Positions 12,651 through 24,849 of a stretch of 64,000 nt of DNA are shown here, piece after piece. Origin of the DNA: Thamnidium elegans. Taxonomy: Eukaryota; Mucoromycota; Mucoromycetes; Mucorales; Mucoraceae. Every line of letters begins with the position of its first letter. Within the stretch, counting starts at the first letter, position 1. The notes beneath the pieces were generated by a model. That model was given only the letters and a program-made list of their open reading frames with translations. It was not told the origin of the DNA and did not search any database. Position numbers and translations under genes: made by a program. The stretch covers positions 1,550,001 through 1,614,000 of the forward strand of contig JAIXMG010000003.1 of NCBI GenBank assembly GCA_025201345.1, read 5' to 3'.

Positions 12651-15017
12651 TATAAAAGGAAAGTGAGGGGTTGGGGTTAAAAAAAGGTAAATAAAAGGAG
12701 TGAAAAGAAGAAGTAAGGAAATAATTCATGTTAAGAAATCATCTTTATATATGTATGTATTTTTTTTTTTTTTTTTTATTTCGCATAAACCAAAATTTTC
12801 TCGGTCACTTTTTTTTTTAAAAAAAAAAAAGATATTACTCTCTCTTTGTTATTTAGACAACCCCTTAAATCAAGTAAAAAAAAATAGTTAAAAGTCTAAT
12901 CATGTAATTCAGTTTATAAGGTAAGACAGTTTATAAGACAGTGTAAAAAAAAAAATAGAAACAAAACAAAAAAAGAAATAAAAGTTTCACAGTGTGTGCA
13001 AGTGTTTTACTGCGTGGTTTTTTTATTGTTTGTTTGCATGGTAACAAGCTTTGCAATCTCAGGGAAATTGCAACAAAGTTTTTTTTTTAAGATCATTCAG
13101 TTTTTAAGAAACCTAAATATATTTAGTTGAAACATGAACTTTTATTAAAATAAATAGCCTTTTTGTTGTTGTTGTTGTTGTTGTAATCGGTTAATAGTTA
13201 TAACGTGGTTGAATTATTACATTTACGTCTATGAAGAATTCTAAGAAAATTTTGTTCTTGGTTTATTTTATCTCCTTTTATTACTTGATCTAGACTTTTT
13301 TTTTTTTTTATTCACTCTCTTTATATTACCTTTTTTAATATTAAAAAAAAACCTATAACATCATGCTCTTTCTTTTTTAGAATGTCAATTTTTTTTTTTT
13401 TTTTTTTTTTTTTTGCATATATATATATTATATATATAAACATTTACTATTATTTAATGCAGTACTTGTTTACATTGGTGATGAATGTTTATTATTATTT
13501 TTATTTTCTCCTTTCTTGGCTGGCATTTCAATTTCTACATGAAGAGAATGCTAAATTTGTTAATTCATATGAATGTTTTGTTGCTAAATAATATCATCAT
13601 CACCGCTATTTCGATCCATTGGTACTTCTTTTTTTTTCACATGTGCATCTGGTCTTCTGGTGTCAACCTATGTCATAATAAATCGAAAAAAGAGAAATAT
13701 TTCACATGGTATAATCTGTTAAATTATATATATATATATATATATATGTTCTAAAACAACTTGTAACTTATTTTTATATATAAAAAAAGAAAGATAAAAA
13801 TGCATGATAATGCATACCGTAATCATATACCAACTCAATAAAAAAGAACTGCTAAAGGGTTGCATAGTTACTAAAAAAAGTTTAAATATTATGACTACAT
13901 TATTTTTTTTCTTCTTTATCATTACAATTAATCAAAAACATTTGATTAAAATAAAATTATTAAAGTGCCTTGCTAACCTCATAAACCGCCGATACAATTA
14001 AAGTAGTCTTTTTTCGTCTCTTAAGTGAAAGGGTATCGTTTCTTAGTATCAAGTTTAATAGATCTGGAACAAAGAGACTTATTTTACGAGCAATTCAGCA
14101 GTTAGAACCCTCTCCGGACTAATTGATGCATAAACCTCTTGATACATTTTAATTTGGTTACTTGGGATAATACCAGTACATTATATATATATATATATAT
14201 ATACAATCCACTGACCAAAAAGACAATTTTAACTAGAATCTAACTAGGCTCTTTATATCTTAGTTTAATTGCTTACAGAAGAATTCTTGTAAAATAAGTT
14301 TTATCTTTGCGGTAGAATAAACTGTTACATAATGAATAGTACCCGTGACCACAAAACCTTGTACCTTTTTTTAACTGCCAAAACTTCAACGCTATTCTTG
14401 ACATATCAGGGGTGAGATGGAGAATTTTATTCGTCACTCTATGCGAGCGCACGATAAAATCTATTTTAACGACTTTCCTTTACAAGTAATAAGAGTACAA
14501 ACCTAAAAATGTTTCATAGTTTTACTATATCTGTAAATTAAAAAAATAAGTTAAAAACTTCTTTTTTTTTTTTTTTTTTTTTACGTAGAAATTTGAATGT
14601 AACCCACCAAAAATTGTAATTGAAACCCCCATTTTTACTTTTTTAAAATATAATAACTGCTTTTTCTATTGTACCATGAATTTATCAAAGTAAAAATAAC
14701 AGGTAATATACCTGCATTGAATGACTAGAAACAGCATTTAAACAAGTGACTTGGCTTGATAAAAAAAATATGCATGAGTTGTCAGCGGAAGGGCCACTTT
14801 ATGTGTTTCATCTTTTGTGCGTGTGTGCATTGCAAGATATCTCTCATTCTATTTTACTGCGCAATAGAACCAGAGAAACGTTTTTTCTTCTTCATATAAA
14901 AATAAACATTACGTTACATACAAAAAAAAAGGGGGGCGGATTTAACTTTAAAAGTAATGATCATATAATTTATTTATTTTTTTATGCTTCTGAGATACTG
15001 CAGACTCTAAGAATGAA
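12651..15017. other. Intergenic region without a supported gene
   Basis: This 2.4-kb low-complexity AT-rich sequence has a T-run/A-run block at about 12809-12830, a TTG trinucleotide repeat at about 13163-13183, AT dinucleotide runs (about 13419, 13723 and 14183) and a 20-plus nt T-run near 14562. ORFs here translate into Phe/Tyr/Ile-rich shadows of T-tracts. I find nothing that codes. Confidence 0.5.
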
Positions 15018-15918
15018 TTAGGTACAAGCACAACTGGGTTTTTTTGCATGATTATTTTCAAGCTTCACATTTACTTTCGAATGACGTGTCTGATCAAGGA
15101 CAACATGTTCGGCTTTAAAAAGAAAGAGAGGAGGGATGAATAAATGCTGAGTAAATAATGAGCTGTTATATATATATAAACTTACCTATTTCAGTAAACA
15201 CATGACTTACGTTCGTTCCTAATTTTGCACTGGTTTCAATATACAGTAAACTAGTTTGGGTAGCGTAATCTTGGGCTTCTTGATTTGTTACTTGTCGTTC
15301 TTCTATATCTGTTTTGTTGCCAACAAGAGTAATTAATAATTGTGGGTTAGCCTGTCGTTGTAATTCGCTAACCCAATGTTGTGCTCTTTCAAATGTAGAC
15401 TATTTTTATAAAAAAAAATTGTTGTCAGTTTAGTTTAGATCAAAGAGAGGGGGTGTGGGTGTCATGACCACACTTACATATTTTGTAACATCGAATACAA
15501 CCATTGCTGCTAAAGCGTTTCTGTAATACATGGGAGCAAGTGAATGAAACCTTTCTTGACCTGCTGTATCCCATATTTCAAATTTTATAGTTCTTCTCGG
15601 CGTTGTACATACTCTTGCCAAGAAGGCAGCTAAACAGCAAGAAGAAAAATAAAGGGGGATACATTTTAATTTAAAATTCTATTATATAATAAAAAGTTGC
15701 TTGCCTCCTATGGTGGCTTCTTTTCCTTCAGAAAATGTGGCAGTAGCATATCTAGCAACAATACTCGATTTGCCAACCGAGGATTCACCTAAAAAGGAGT
15801 TTTTTTTTTTTGTCTTTATATTTAGTTTTATTTCAAATACAAAAACAACAAGGTTCTCATTACCTAATAAAACTAGTTTTACTGAAGGTATTTGTGTAGT
15901 CATGGACTGGGATACCAT
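15018..15918 (-). CDS. Rab5-type small GTPase (Vps21/Ypt5 family)
   Basis: Five exons are read on the minus strand from ATG 15918 to TAA 15018-15020. They give the full GTPase motif set: GESSVGKSS (P-loop, split by intron 1), TIGAAF (switch I, diagnostic of Rab5), WDTAGQERF (switch II), GNKTD and ETSAK. The Rab5 class controls homotypic fusion of early endosomes. The second intron uses a GC donor (GGAG|GCAAGC, intron about 15630-15704); only this junction restores the invariant TIGAAF. The C-terminus ends SCACT, a two-cysteine prenylation end comparable to the CCXX or CXC forms of Rab5 proteins. A second in-frame Met lies five codons downstream. Which of the several fungal Rab5 paralogues it is cannot be decided here. 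Confidence 0.9.
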
Positions 15919-16465
15919 TGTATATAACTGCGAAATAATATATAAGAAAGAAGAAGAAGAAGAAGAAGAAAATAGACTTGTGATTCTTTACTCCTGAAAA
16001 AAATAGTCCTCAAACTTTAATGTGACTACCTTTAAAACCATACATCAACGCCCTTTTTCTTATAGTGGGCGCAGTTGCGTACTTTTTATGAGTAATGGCT
16101 ATTTTGTTGCAACAACAAACCTTCTTTTTTTCTCATTGTATCTGTCAAACAAAACAATATCTTACGTTGTCGTTTAGGGGAAATTCAGATTAATTGATAC
16201 CGTGCCATTCTATTATTATTGTTATTAATCAAACGCCACAAGCAACATTTTAGACGCTCGAACCTCGTTTAATATAAAGCTTATGTAACCCTTTTTTTGT
16301 ATCTGATAAATAATGCCGGTTTTCCAAAAAAAAAGTTATTGGTGCGGCTTTCAAAAAATAAAAATAAATGGCTTTTAATTAAAAATAAATGCATTACCTT
16401 TTTTTTTCTTCTTTTCCCATACTATCTTTTTTTTCTTCGAAAAAGTAATACACATATATAAAAAA
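15919..16465. promoter_or_regulatory. Divergent upstream region, Rab5-type gene / PEBP gene
   Basis: This 547-bp spacer lies between divergent starts. It has a GAA repeat (about 15948-15969) and several T-tracts. No defined motif is called. Confidence 0.4.
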
Positions 16466-17189
16466 TGGGATTTATTACAGCAGATATGAATATAAACAGT
16501 TGTCTTGAAAAACACAATGTTGTTCCCGACAGTAAGTAACCATAGCAACTAAAAAAAAATATAATGATTTAATAAGTTTTAAAAGTTCTCGATGCCCCGA
16601 TTTCTCCTTCTACATTATTAAAGATTGATTACGGTACCAACGACGTAGCTCTTGGTAACATTTTGAATCCTCAACAAACGAGCGAACAACCTAATATATT
16701 TTTTGTTGCTCCTGAAGAAGATGCATACTATACATTAATCATGGTAAGTCTGTGTGTTGTATTTGTATGACGTATACTGATGATCCCCCCCCCTTTCGGT
16801 TTAGACCGACCCAGATGCACCTTCCTCACAGGACAAGAAATTTGGCCCTTGGCGTCATTGGATCGTAGTTAATATTTTAGGTACAACAACACATCAAAAA
16901 AAAATTATATTATTTATTATTAACGTAACACATTTAAAAAGGGTCTGATTTAGATACTAGTAAGAAACCCGAAAATCAACACACTCCTTATATTGGACCT
17001 GGACCCGGTCAAGACACAGGTACACATCGTTATGTATTCTTGCTCTACAAGCAAGGTAATGGAAAACAAGAGTTTAAACCAATGGAACATGAACAAAAAG
17101 AACAGCGCCGTCTTTTCAAGCTTCGGGAATTTGAGGCTGAAAACCAACTTGAGTTGGTTACTGCTAATTTCTTTTGCTGTCCCACCTAA
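16466..17189 (+). CDS. Phosphatidylethanolamine-binding protein (PEBP) family
   Basis: Four exons are read: 16466-16531, 16586-16743, 16805-16880 and 16942-17189. The start may be off by one base. The translation contains the PEBP signature set: LGNILNPQQTSEQP, TLIMTDPDAPS (DPDAP motif of the ligand-binding site), WRHWIVVNI and GTHRYVFLLYKQ (the GXHRY motif), then a C-terminal helix rich in charged residues. The length (about 180 residues) is that of fungal carboxypeptidase Y inhibitor/TFS1-like proteins and animal RKIP. The family binds anionic phospholipid head groups or inhibits kinases or carboxypeptidase Y. Which role applies here is unknown. No signal peptide is visible. Confidence 0.9.
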
Positions 17190-19267
17190 AAAAAATCCCT
17201 TTTCTTTTTTGCTCAAGTTCACACGCTGACTATGGTTCCTTATAATAAAAAGAATTTCTCTTATAGAGAGTATCGATATGAATTATTTTTTTTATTGTTT
17301 TAATATAATCCCTTATAAGCTCAAACTCGTATTAAAAAAAATTAAAATTTCTTATGTTTGTTCATTTATAAATGAAACCAAATGTATTAATGCCTAAAGA
17401 GTCGTAAATTTCCGGCAATGCACATTTTATATTGAGTTGAATACATCCATAACCCCAGGATTTAAAAAAAGCCGCATTTATACCTGTCTCCCCTTTTTGT
17501 ACAACAGATCGGTTCAAGGCAGTTTAAGTGTTACTATAACAAAACTTTCTTTTTTGTTTTAGGATATATCACTATGAACAGCTGTTTCTTTTTTCAGTAA
17601 AGTTACGTTTTGAATGGATGACAAGGTCCTATTATTATACATGTGACACTATTTGTTTATTTTACTATATGTTTTTTATATGTATATACGTACTTTCCTT
17701 TCCTGGATTATACGTAAGAGGCTGAAACGTATATATAAGACCACTTTATTATATTCGTGTGAAAAGGATTGCAGTACTACCAAGATCTTTCATAACAATT
17801 GATGGAATTGAACTTGTTCGTTCCAGATAAAGTTTTTCCATACTAGTGCCTCCCGTAATGATTAAATTTAAACAATCTAGGCACTGAAACTTATCGAGCT
17901 CAGGGTCTATTCCACGGATCAATAATGATTGGTGCCAAAATTGTAACGCAAAGTATTTACCTCAGATAAATCAAGTGTATAAAGGGGGTTTCTCTTTAAA
18001 CGTCCAAGAGGCTTCTTCTTGACTCTTTCAAGTGTTTTTTAAGATCTCATGATAAGTTCAGTCATTTCCGTCATTGCTTATGCAAACTTGTACTCGCCCA
18101 CATGATTACTTTTTATTTTAAAAAAAATTAATAAATCGATAGCGTATCTCTCTCTTCTCCTTATCATATCTCTTCACGTAGTATAATAAATTAAAAGTAA
18201 TGATGACTAATTTTTTTTTTTAAAAAAAAAAAGAAAAAGATTAGTAGAAATGTCTGCGCAGTAAAATGAGTCATTTTTCTATTACTTGACGTTATAAATT
18301 TATAAATAAAACTAATCACGCTATTCTGAAGAAGGATGGGCGCATGAAATCAGAAAATTTAAGGTTCCAAAATCTTGCCTTCTTTTTGTATAAAACCTGT
18401 AAAATGTTAAATACATTTTTACAGGTTTTTATCTGTGATGATCTATCAAAGATATACATACATCTCACATTACTAAATAATACTTTGTTGTTTCCAATAC
18501 ATAGAAAATTTATAATGTGTTTTATAAGTAGAATAACTGGATTCTGTAACTATTTTTTTCGGTGCTACACATGAATAAAAAAGACGCATGTGGTCAAAGA
18601 TCATACTACTTTTTGTACATATTTGGTTATTTGCAAATAAACCTTTTTTTTTTTTGCATGTTTACGATATTTTCCGTTTCCATTGTTTCCACACTAAAAT
18701 GTTACAATATTCTAATAAGTTGTCTATTCATTCTCAACGTTCATCTTATCTGATCTATAAAATTCATCACCGAAGATGAACGAATGAAACTCAGTTTTTT
18801 TTTTCTACTTCTTCAGTAAAAGCTTACAAGGTGTCTTTACAAAGGAAAAAAAAAAAAGTATTAAACTGTTTGCTTTTATTTAAACCTCAGATCAGTACAT
18901 AATAAAAAACGTAAAATTCAACTTTCCGTCCAAAATGACCCGAAATTTACTCAATTGAGGAGATAATGATAACTTTTTTTTAGAAAAAGATAAAAGATTA
19001 ATTATGTAGTACAAAAAATGTAACTTTTTAAAGATTAGAAAGTTTTTTTTTTGAAAAAGTTTTTCGGAAGATCTACAGCATGGACAACGTGTTAAGTGAT
19101 AATAAAGAAAAAAAGTAGTAATCAGATCATATTGAAACGCAGTTACTATAGTAACCAAAATAATCATAAAATTCCCATGATCTCGAGTTCCCCTGGATGA
19201 GTATCCTTTTTTTTTTTTTGTGTGTGATAAATTCTCACGCAAAAAGAAGTAGCATTTTTTTTTATTA
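17190..19267. other. Intergenic region without a supported gene
   Basis: This 2.1 kb separates the convergent PEBP and eIF1 genes. It includes a T/A block near 18209-18230 and several 60-75 codon open frames with no family resemblance, no splice extensions and T-tract-derived composition. I do not call a gene. Confidence 0.5.
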
Positions 19268-19720
19268 TTAGAAACCATGAACTACGATTTCAGTCTTTTT
19301 AGCTATTTGTTCAGTTACCAAGAATTCAGCAATTTTTAAGCGTTGATCACCTGAAAGTTGTAAAATGTTACCAAGTTCATCATGCTCAATAATAGTACCG
19401 CTACAAGCAAATACTTTTTTAAAAGATTTAAGAATCTTTTTTACATCATATTCTGTTGGAAGTCCTTGAAGAGTTGTCAATGTCTTTCTACCGTTTCTTT
19501 GTTGAACACGCAAGTCTAATTTTGATTGTATTAAGTAAATAAACACAAAAGAAAAGAAAAGAAAACTTACGGATATGATTAGTTTGTTGTTGCGGTTTAT
19601 CTTGGTCAACATCAGCAAACGGATCTAGTTTATTTATTTATTTTAATGCATTGCTTTATTATTACTTTATTTGTTACTATCGTTACCAAAAGGGACGTTG
19701 AGCTCTTCAATATTGGACAT
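19268..19720 (-). CDS. SUI1: Translation initiation factor eIF1 (SUI1)
   Basis: Three exons run from ATG 19720 to TAA 19268-19270. The N-terminal segment (MSNIEELNVPFDPFADVD) and the SUI1 core (HLRVQQRNGRKTLTTLQGLP, then FACSGTIIEHDELGNILQLSGDQR) match the eIF1 family closely, and the end VVHGF is the usual terminus. eIF1 binds the 40S subunit near the P site and enforces start-codon selection. The two introns (donors GTAACG and GTAAGT) interrupt the N-terminal tail before and at the start of the core, and removing them restores the conserved HLRVQQRN. The length, about 110 residues, is standard. Confidence 0.95.
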
Positions 19721-20431
19721 GAACTAGTAGAGAATAAAAACACTATTATTATTATAAAAAATTAAAAAAAAAATGTACAGAGAAAAAGAAAAGAAAAAAA
19801 CGAAAAAAAGGAAAAAAGATAAAATTTAATGTTTTCTCTAGTGCAACTAAATTAGCCTAGTTCTATTGGATCATGGAAACCATAGAAACACACCAGGAAA
19901 AAAAAGGTTTTTCCCCACATAAAAAGCTTTATATGGATTTATTTATTTTTATAAAAGGAGTTTTTTTTTTTTACATAGTAATAATAAAGATCTAAAAAGG
20001 GAAAAGGCTTGACGATGATAATAAGATAAGATGCAATATGCGTGAAAAATAAATATTTTCTGGTTAGCAAAGGAATGATAAGAGCTTATATATAAATAAA
20101 ATGCAAAATGATAGATAAGTTGGTCTGATGCCTTTTTATTTACAAATGTAACCCAAGTGATACCTTATCTTTTTTTAGTTCATTTTAAATAGTGGGTTCC
20201 GCGGTATTTTAAGGGAAAATAGGAGAGCAATAAGATAGATTTTATAAAAAAAAAAAGAGATAACAAATACCTGTTCATTGGTTAATATTTCCTCCGACAA
20301 ATTTTTTAAAAAGATGTTTAGTTATCAATATCCAATCAAATCATAGATAAAAAAAAAGAGATAAATAAAGAGAATTTTTCTCATTTTCTCTTTCTCTTGT
20401 TATTTCTTTTTCTTTAAATAAATATTAAAAT
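19721..20431. promoter_or_regulatory. Divergent upstream region, eIF1 / GATA factor
   Basis: This 711-bp spacer contains GATA-like words, for example AGATAAG near 20021-20035 and TTATCT near 20165. These could be targets of GATA factors, including the adjacent gene product, but such short words occur by chance in AT-rich DNA. No gene is seen. Confidence 0.35.
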
Positions 20432-21712
20432 ATGACAGTCAAGTCACCTTTTTATAATAAACCTTCAACTTCTACGAGTGTAGATTCTTGTCATAAATGT
20501 CCGTTGATATTCACTTTTGATAAGATGAATGATATTAATAAACAACAACAAGACCAGTCTACTTCACCCGCCGTAACTGGCTTCGATCAGTCAAAGGTTT
20601 CTATCCCTTCCAGCAATAACCTTAACCCTATTTCTGCCGTTATTGAACCGAGCAACTCCTGTGTTGCGAAATCGGATATTGGAAGTGCGGTCGTTACCTC
20701 GTGTTCGAACTGTGGTACTACTACCACTCCACTTTGGAGAAGATCTCCTGTAGGCGAAACAATATGTAATGCTTGTGGTTTATATTTTAAAGCGCGTAAT
20801 ACAACTCGTCCTGTTTGGTTAAAAAGAAATGCATCAAAGCGTCCAAAAATTAACAATTCAAGTCCAATCGCTTTAGCTCCACGTATTTCCCCTACTCCTC
20901 TTTTAGCTCCTGCGCCTACAATAAAAAAAACTACACCTATAATTGTACAACCACAATTACAACAACAAATTATTACTAAGCCACCTCAAATACCACCAAA
21001 AGATATTATCACCGTTTCTTCAACTGATTTAACTGCATCTCTTATTTGCGCTAATTGTCAAACTACAACTACTCCTCTTTGGAGACGTGATGAATCTGGT
21101 CTCCCTATATGTAACGCCTGTGGACTTTATTTTAAATTACATAGTGTACATCGACCAATCACAATGAAAAGATCTACAATTAAACGTCGCAAGAGAGTGA
21201 CAGCTGCAACCATGGTTACTCATAAGCCTGTTGTAATTCACCGACAAATTTTAGCCTCTCCTAGTAACAATAAGCGTAGGATGGAACAAGAATTTATCGA
21301 TACACCCAACAAACGTATAGTAGATCATCATTTAAGACCTTTGTTACCATCTCCTTCAGTTGTAATGGTATCTCCAGTTTCCTCCAGAAGATCTTCACCT
21401 GATCCTATTGAACCCGAAATGTTTCATCACCGTTATTTACCTTCACCTCCTATGAGGCCAACGTCAAATATTGCTTGCTTGTTAAACCCTGAAGTAGATC
21501 GTCAAGATCGTAGTCTTCCTAGTTTACCTTCTCCTCCTTTGGTCCCTCATGATGACTTTGCCTTATTTCATACAAACAACAGTACCAAAAAAGTATTGGA
21601 AGCTCATCGTATTGAATTAAAACGTGAAGTGAATAATCTTACTTCTCTGTTGAGCCGTACTACTGCGATGCTCCAGAACATAGACAGTGTTATGAGTGTT
21701 GCAAGCAATTAA
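20432..21712 (+). CDS. Two-finger GATA transcription factor, SreA/Urbs1-like
   Basis: This is a single-exon, 426-residue protein with two GATA zinc fingers of CX2CX17CX2C type. The first starts about residue 91 (CSNCGTTTTPLWRRSPVGE..CNACGLYFKARN) and the second about residue 208 (CANCQTTTTPLWRRDESGL..CNACGLYFKLHSVHRP). The paired fingers and their individual sequences resemble the fungal siderophore/iron repressors (SRE, SreA, Urbs1, Sfu1). A C-terminal heptad-like helix (about residues 390-420) is also shared with that group. The linker between the fingers is Pro/Gln/Thr-rich and contains no Cys, whereas SreA-type repressors have a conserved Cys-rich patch there for iron sensing. The target GATA site and the iron role are inferred. 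A nitrogen-regulator role is less likely because those usually have one finger. Confidence 0.85.
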   Translation: MTVKSPFYNKPSTSTSVDSCHKCPLIFTFDKMNDINKQQQDQSTSPAVTGFDQSKVSIPSSNNLNPISAVIEPSNSCVAKSDIGSAVVTSCSNCGTTTTPLWRRSPVGETICNACGLYFKARNTTRPVWLKRNASKRPKINNSSPIALAPRISPTPLLAPAPTIKKTTPIIVQPQLQQQIITKPPQIPPKDIITVSSTDLTASLICANCQTTTTPLWRRDESGLPICNACGLYFKLHSVHRPITMKRSTIKRRKRVTAATMVTHKPVVIHRQILASPSNNKRRMEQEFIDTPNKRIVDHHLRPLLPSPSVVMVSPVSSRRSSPDPIEPEMFHHRYLPSPPMRPTSNIACLLNPEVDRQDRSLPSLPSPPLVPHDDFALFHTNNSTKKVLEAHRIELKREVNNLTSLLSRTTAMLQNIDSVMSVASN

Positions 21713-22208
21713 AAAATAAAATATTTTGTACCTAATTTTTTTTTCTTTTTTGTTAATGTGTAAATACTATAAATGACCTTTTTTTCTTTTTTGATTCACA
21801 TGGTTTCACATGCTTACAAAAAAAAGCTACTTGTTTTTTTATTATCGAAACATCAAATTTGTTTTAACTAAAGAAAATATTCTCATACTTTTTTATGAGT
21901 CTTTTTTTCTTATTGGGCGATTTTCCCTCTCTTCCCCTTATCTCAGCATGTATTATCATGCGTTCCGTGATCTTTTCTCATTAAAGCCGTACATACACAC
22001 GCCAAGTGTTCCCAATAACTCATCTTTGGGTGCCACATAACTTGGGACACAATAGTTGGTAACCTTTTTTTTTTTTCGCGCGTAATCCCATTTTTGACTT
22101 TATTGGTATTACCAATAGAGTTCTATTTGGCAAGCCTCAATAACCCCCCCCCCCTACATAAGAACAGGCAAAAACTATAAACAAAAACAAAAAAAAGCAA
22201 CATCACGC

Positions 22209-22255
<47 letters not shown>

Positions 22256-23515
22256 ATTCACATATAGGCGTACCTTATAATTTCTGTTCTTTATGTTGTT
22301 TTAAAAGAGAGAGAGATATATAATATATAGATAAATGAGTATTGATGTTCTGAATTGGTATTATTTCCTTATAAACAACAAGTAAGAACGAAAAAACATA
22401 GTAAAATAAGCCAGAGAAAATAAACAATTTAAAACATACGCCAACTTTTTTTTTATGCAAAAAAAATGTCATGTATAAATAGATATGAGTGAGGGTACCT
22501 ATCGTTGTTTAATGCTCCCGTCATAATGATGCAAAACAAGGTGATTAAGACCTTTTTTTTTTACCCACACTTGTATCCATGGAAACAAATTTCACTTGTT
22601 ACTAGAGTGAACATTTATTTTGAAAGTATGTTCCTGGAAGCAATTTCGGTGTCCTAAAAAATATTTATTGATCTCAAAAATTTGAAGTTTTATATTTGTA
22701 CCAAAAAAAAAAAAAAAAACGTTACAAAAGTATAAATCGAGACAGATTAAAAAAATAATGGGTTATTGTGTGTGTATTCTCTCTCTATTTTTCTCTCATT
22801 ATTATTTACTAGAACATTATTATTGTCGTATTATTTACAATGTACAAAATGTAACAATACAATAATAAAATGTAAATAGATTCATGTGACGCTTTACATG
22901 TGAAGATACAATTATACGTACGGTCAAATGAAAAAATAATTATTCATAATATAAACTATTTTCCAATTCTTTTTCTGTATAATAACAATTATGATTACTA
23001 TTGTATTTACTATATATTCTTGTAACCTCTATTTTATTCCTTGGTTAGTATCAAAAGCTTTTACAAATAAGAAATGTAATAAAAAGAGAAAGTGTGCTGT
23101 CACGTGGCCTTTTTGATTTTTCTTTTAATATGTTTTGTATAAAACAAAGTCGATTTTAATGCTATGGAGAGATCTAGAATTGCACTCGCACGAAAATAGT
23201 TTCAATTAAACTAGGTTTCGTCTTCCAATTAAAACAACAAGAAGTACAAGGTACCCAATTAAAACTAGCCATTATGACTTATTAAAAATGCCCAAAAAAA
23301 TGATTCAACGGCGGAGTCTGTTCCCCCGCGTTTTTTGCTGACTATCCTCGGGTTACAGGATTAGCGCTTTGGATTAAGCATTTGTAAAGACAATTAACAT
23401 TTAAAGCCCATTTTATTTTACTTCTTTCACACACTTTTTTTTTTCTCTCTTCTTCTTCTTCTTCTTCTTTCTCTTTTTTTCTTTCCCTTTATATATATAT
23501 ATATCATTAAAAAAA
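21713..23515. other. Intergenic region without a supported gene
   Basis: This 1.8 kb contains an extreme T-run of about 43 nt (about 22211-22253), a C-run near 22145, a GA/AT microsatellite near 22310 and a TTC repeat just upstream of the bHLH start (about 23452-23467). I see no gene. Confidence 0.5.
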
Positions 23516-24849
23516 ATGGAGTACGATCCTGCTGTCTCAACTCATAAAGCATCAAGTATTACCAGTACAACAAGTACAAGTAGTAGTGGCACTTGGGATA
23601 TCCCTACTCCTTCAAATAGTTTTAATCATCATCATATTGATAATATTAAGCCAGATGAAGGTAAAAAAGAAAAAAGGAAACTCTATAAAACTTTGTATTA
23701 ACTGATTATTTAACATTTAGATTATTCTTCTTATAATGCTTTAGCTGATGAAAGAATATCTCTTTTGGACTATCATCCTCACGCATATCATATTGATCTC
23801 CCTAGCAAAAAGAGAATAACGTTTCCTAGTTTTATGGACACATTTGTAACTGACAATGTACCAGATTTAATATCGACTATAAATATGGCAAGTATTTTAT
23901 TTTTTATTTTATTTTTGTGCACAGTTATACTAAACGATTTCCCCCCCTCCCCCAAAAAAATTACTTATAGAACGAGGAAAATCACGAGAAAGATAATGTG
24001 ACTATACCAGAACCAATTTATCTTCAACATAGCGACCTAGTTACAGTGCCATCATTTAGTAACAGACCGCGACCACCACCTGCTACTACTGCTGCTACTC
24101 AAGACGGGTATCAACCTATTCGTCCCTCTCCTGCTCAAAAGCAACAGCGTGAACCCTCTATAACCTCCCTATGCTCCTCCAGTAAACGATCCAAACTTAA
24201 CCGGGATTTACTTACTGATGATGAAAAGAGAATTAATCATATTGCATCGGAACAAAAACGTCGCAATACAATTCGTACTGGTTTTAAAGACCTGACAGAT
24301 ATGATTCCCACATTAAAAAATATTAATAATTCTAAAAGCACTATTTTATTTAAAGCCGTCGAATATATTAAACATCTCGATAAACGTAATCGTGGTCTTC
24401 GCGAAAAAATTGCTTCACTTCAAGTGCGTATGAGTGTTGAAGGTCGTATGAATCAACAAAGGTATCGATCAAGCAATAGTCAAAGGTATAAGCAAATCTT
24501 TGGTAAACAACAACGACAACAACAACCGCAACAACAACAGGCGCCTGCTGAATTTAGTCATCTTCCACAACATACTGTCACAGCTTTAATAGCTCATAAG
24601 AATCAACAGAGGCAGTTGGAAGAACTGCAAGAACAATTAAGACAACAACAACAATTATTAGCTAAACATAACATTACTCCTCCAGATATCAATTTACCAA
24701 AACGTCATACCAAGAAAGCATCAAAAGAACATCATTATAACTCCATTTCTATTCCATCAAGTACAAGTAGTAATAGCGATGAAACTGAATTAGATTCCTA
24801 TTCACATATGCAGCATTCACCTAAAAAGAGACCTTGGCATCTTCTCTAA
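23516..24849 (+). CDS. bHLH transcription factor
   Basis: Three exons are read: 23516 to about 23660 (donor GTAAAA), about 23720-23887, and 23971-24849. The third exon contains a clear basic helix-loop-helix: RINHIASEQKRRNTIRTGF (basic region with the H..E..RR contacts), then DLTDMIPTL, a short loop, and KSTILFKAVEYIKHLDKRNRGL. The H-E-R pattern is that of E-box (CANNTG) binders of the Myc/MLX/SREBP group. Gln-rich stretches follow (about 24508-24540 and 24600-24660). The second intron appears to use a GC donor (ATG|GCAAGT at 23888). The only nearby GT donor would put a stop immediately into the next exon, while the GC donor keeps the frame open. No membrane segment is seen, so it is not an SREBP precursor. 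Confidence 0.85.

Noticed and set aside
13382..14001. Overlapping Phe/Tyr/Ile-rich ORFs
   Set aside because: They arise from T-runs and AT microsatellites, with no conserved motif.
17817..18780. Short plus-strand ORFs between PEBP and eIF1
   Set aside because: No homology, no splice support; composition matches noncoding DNA.
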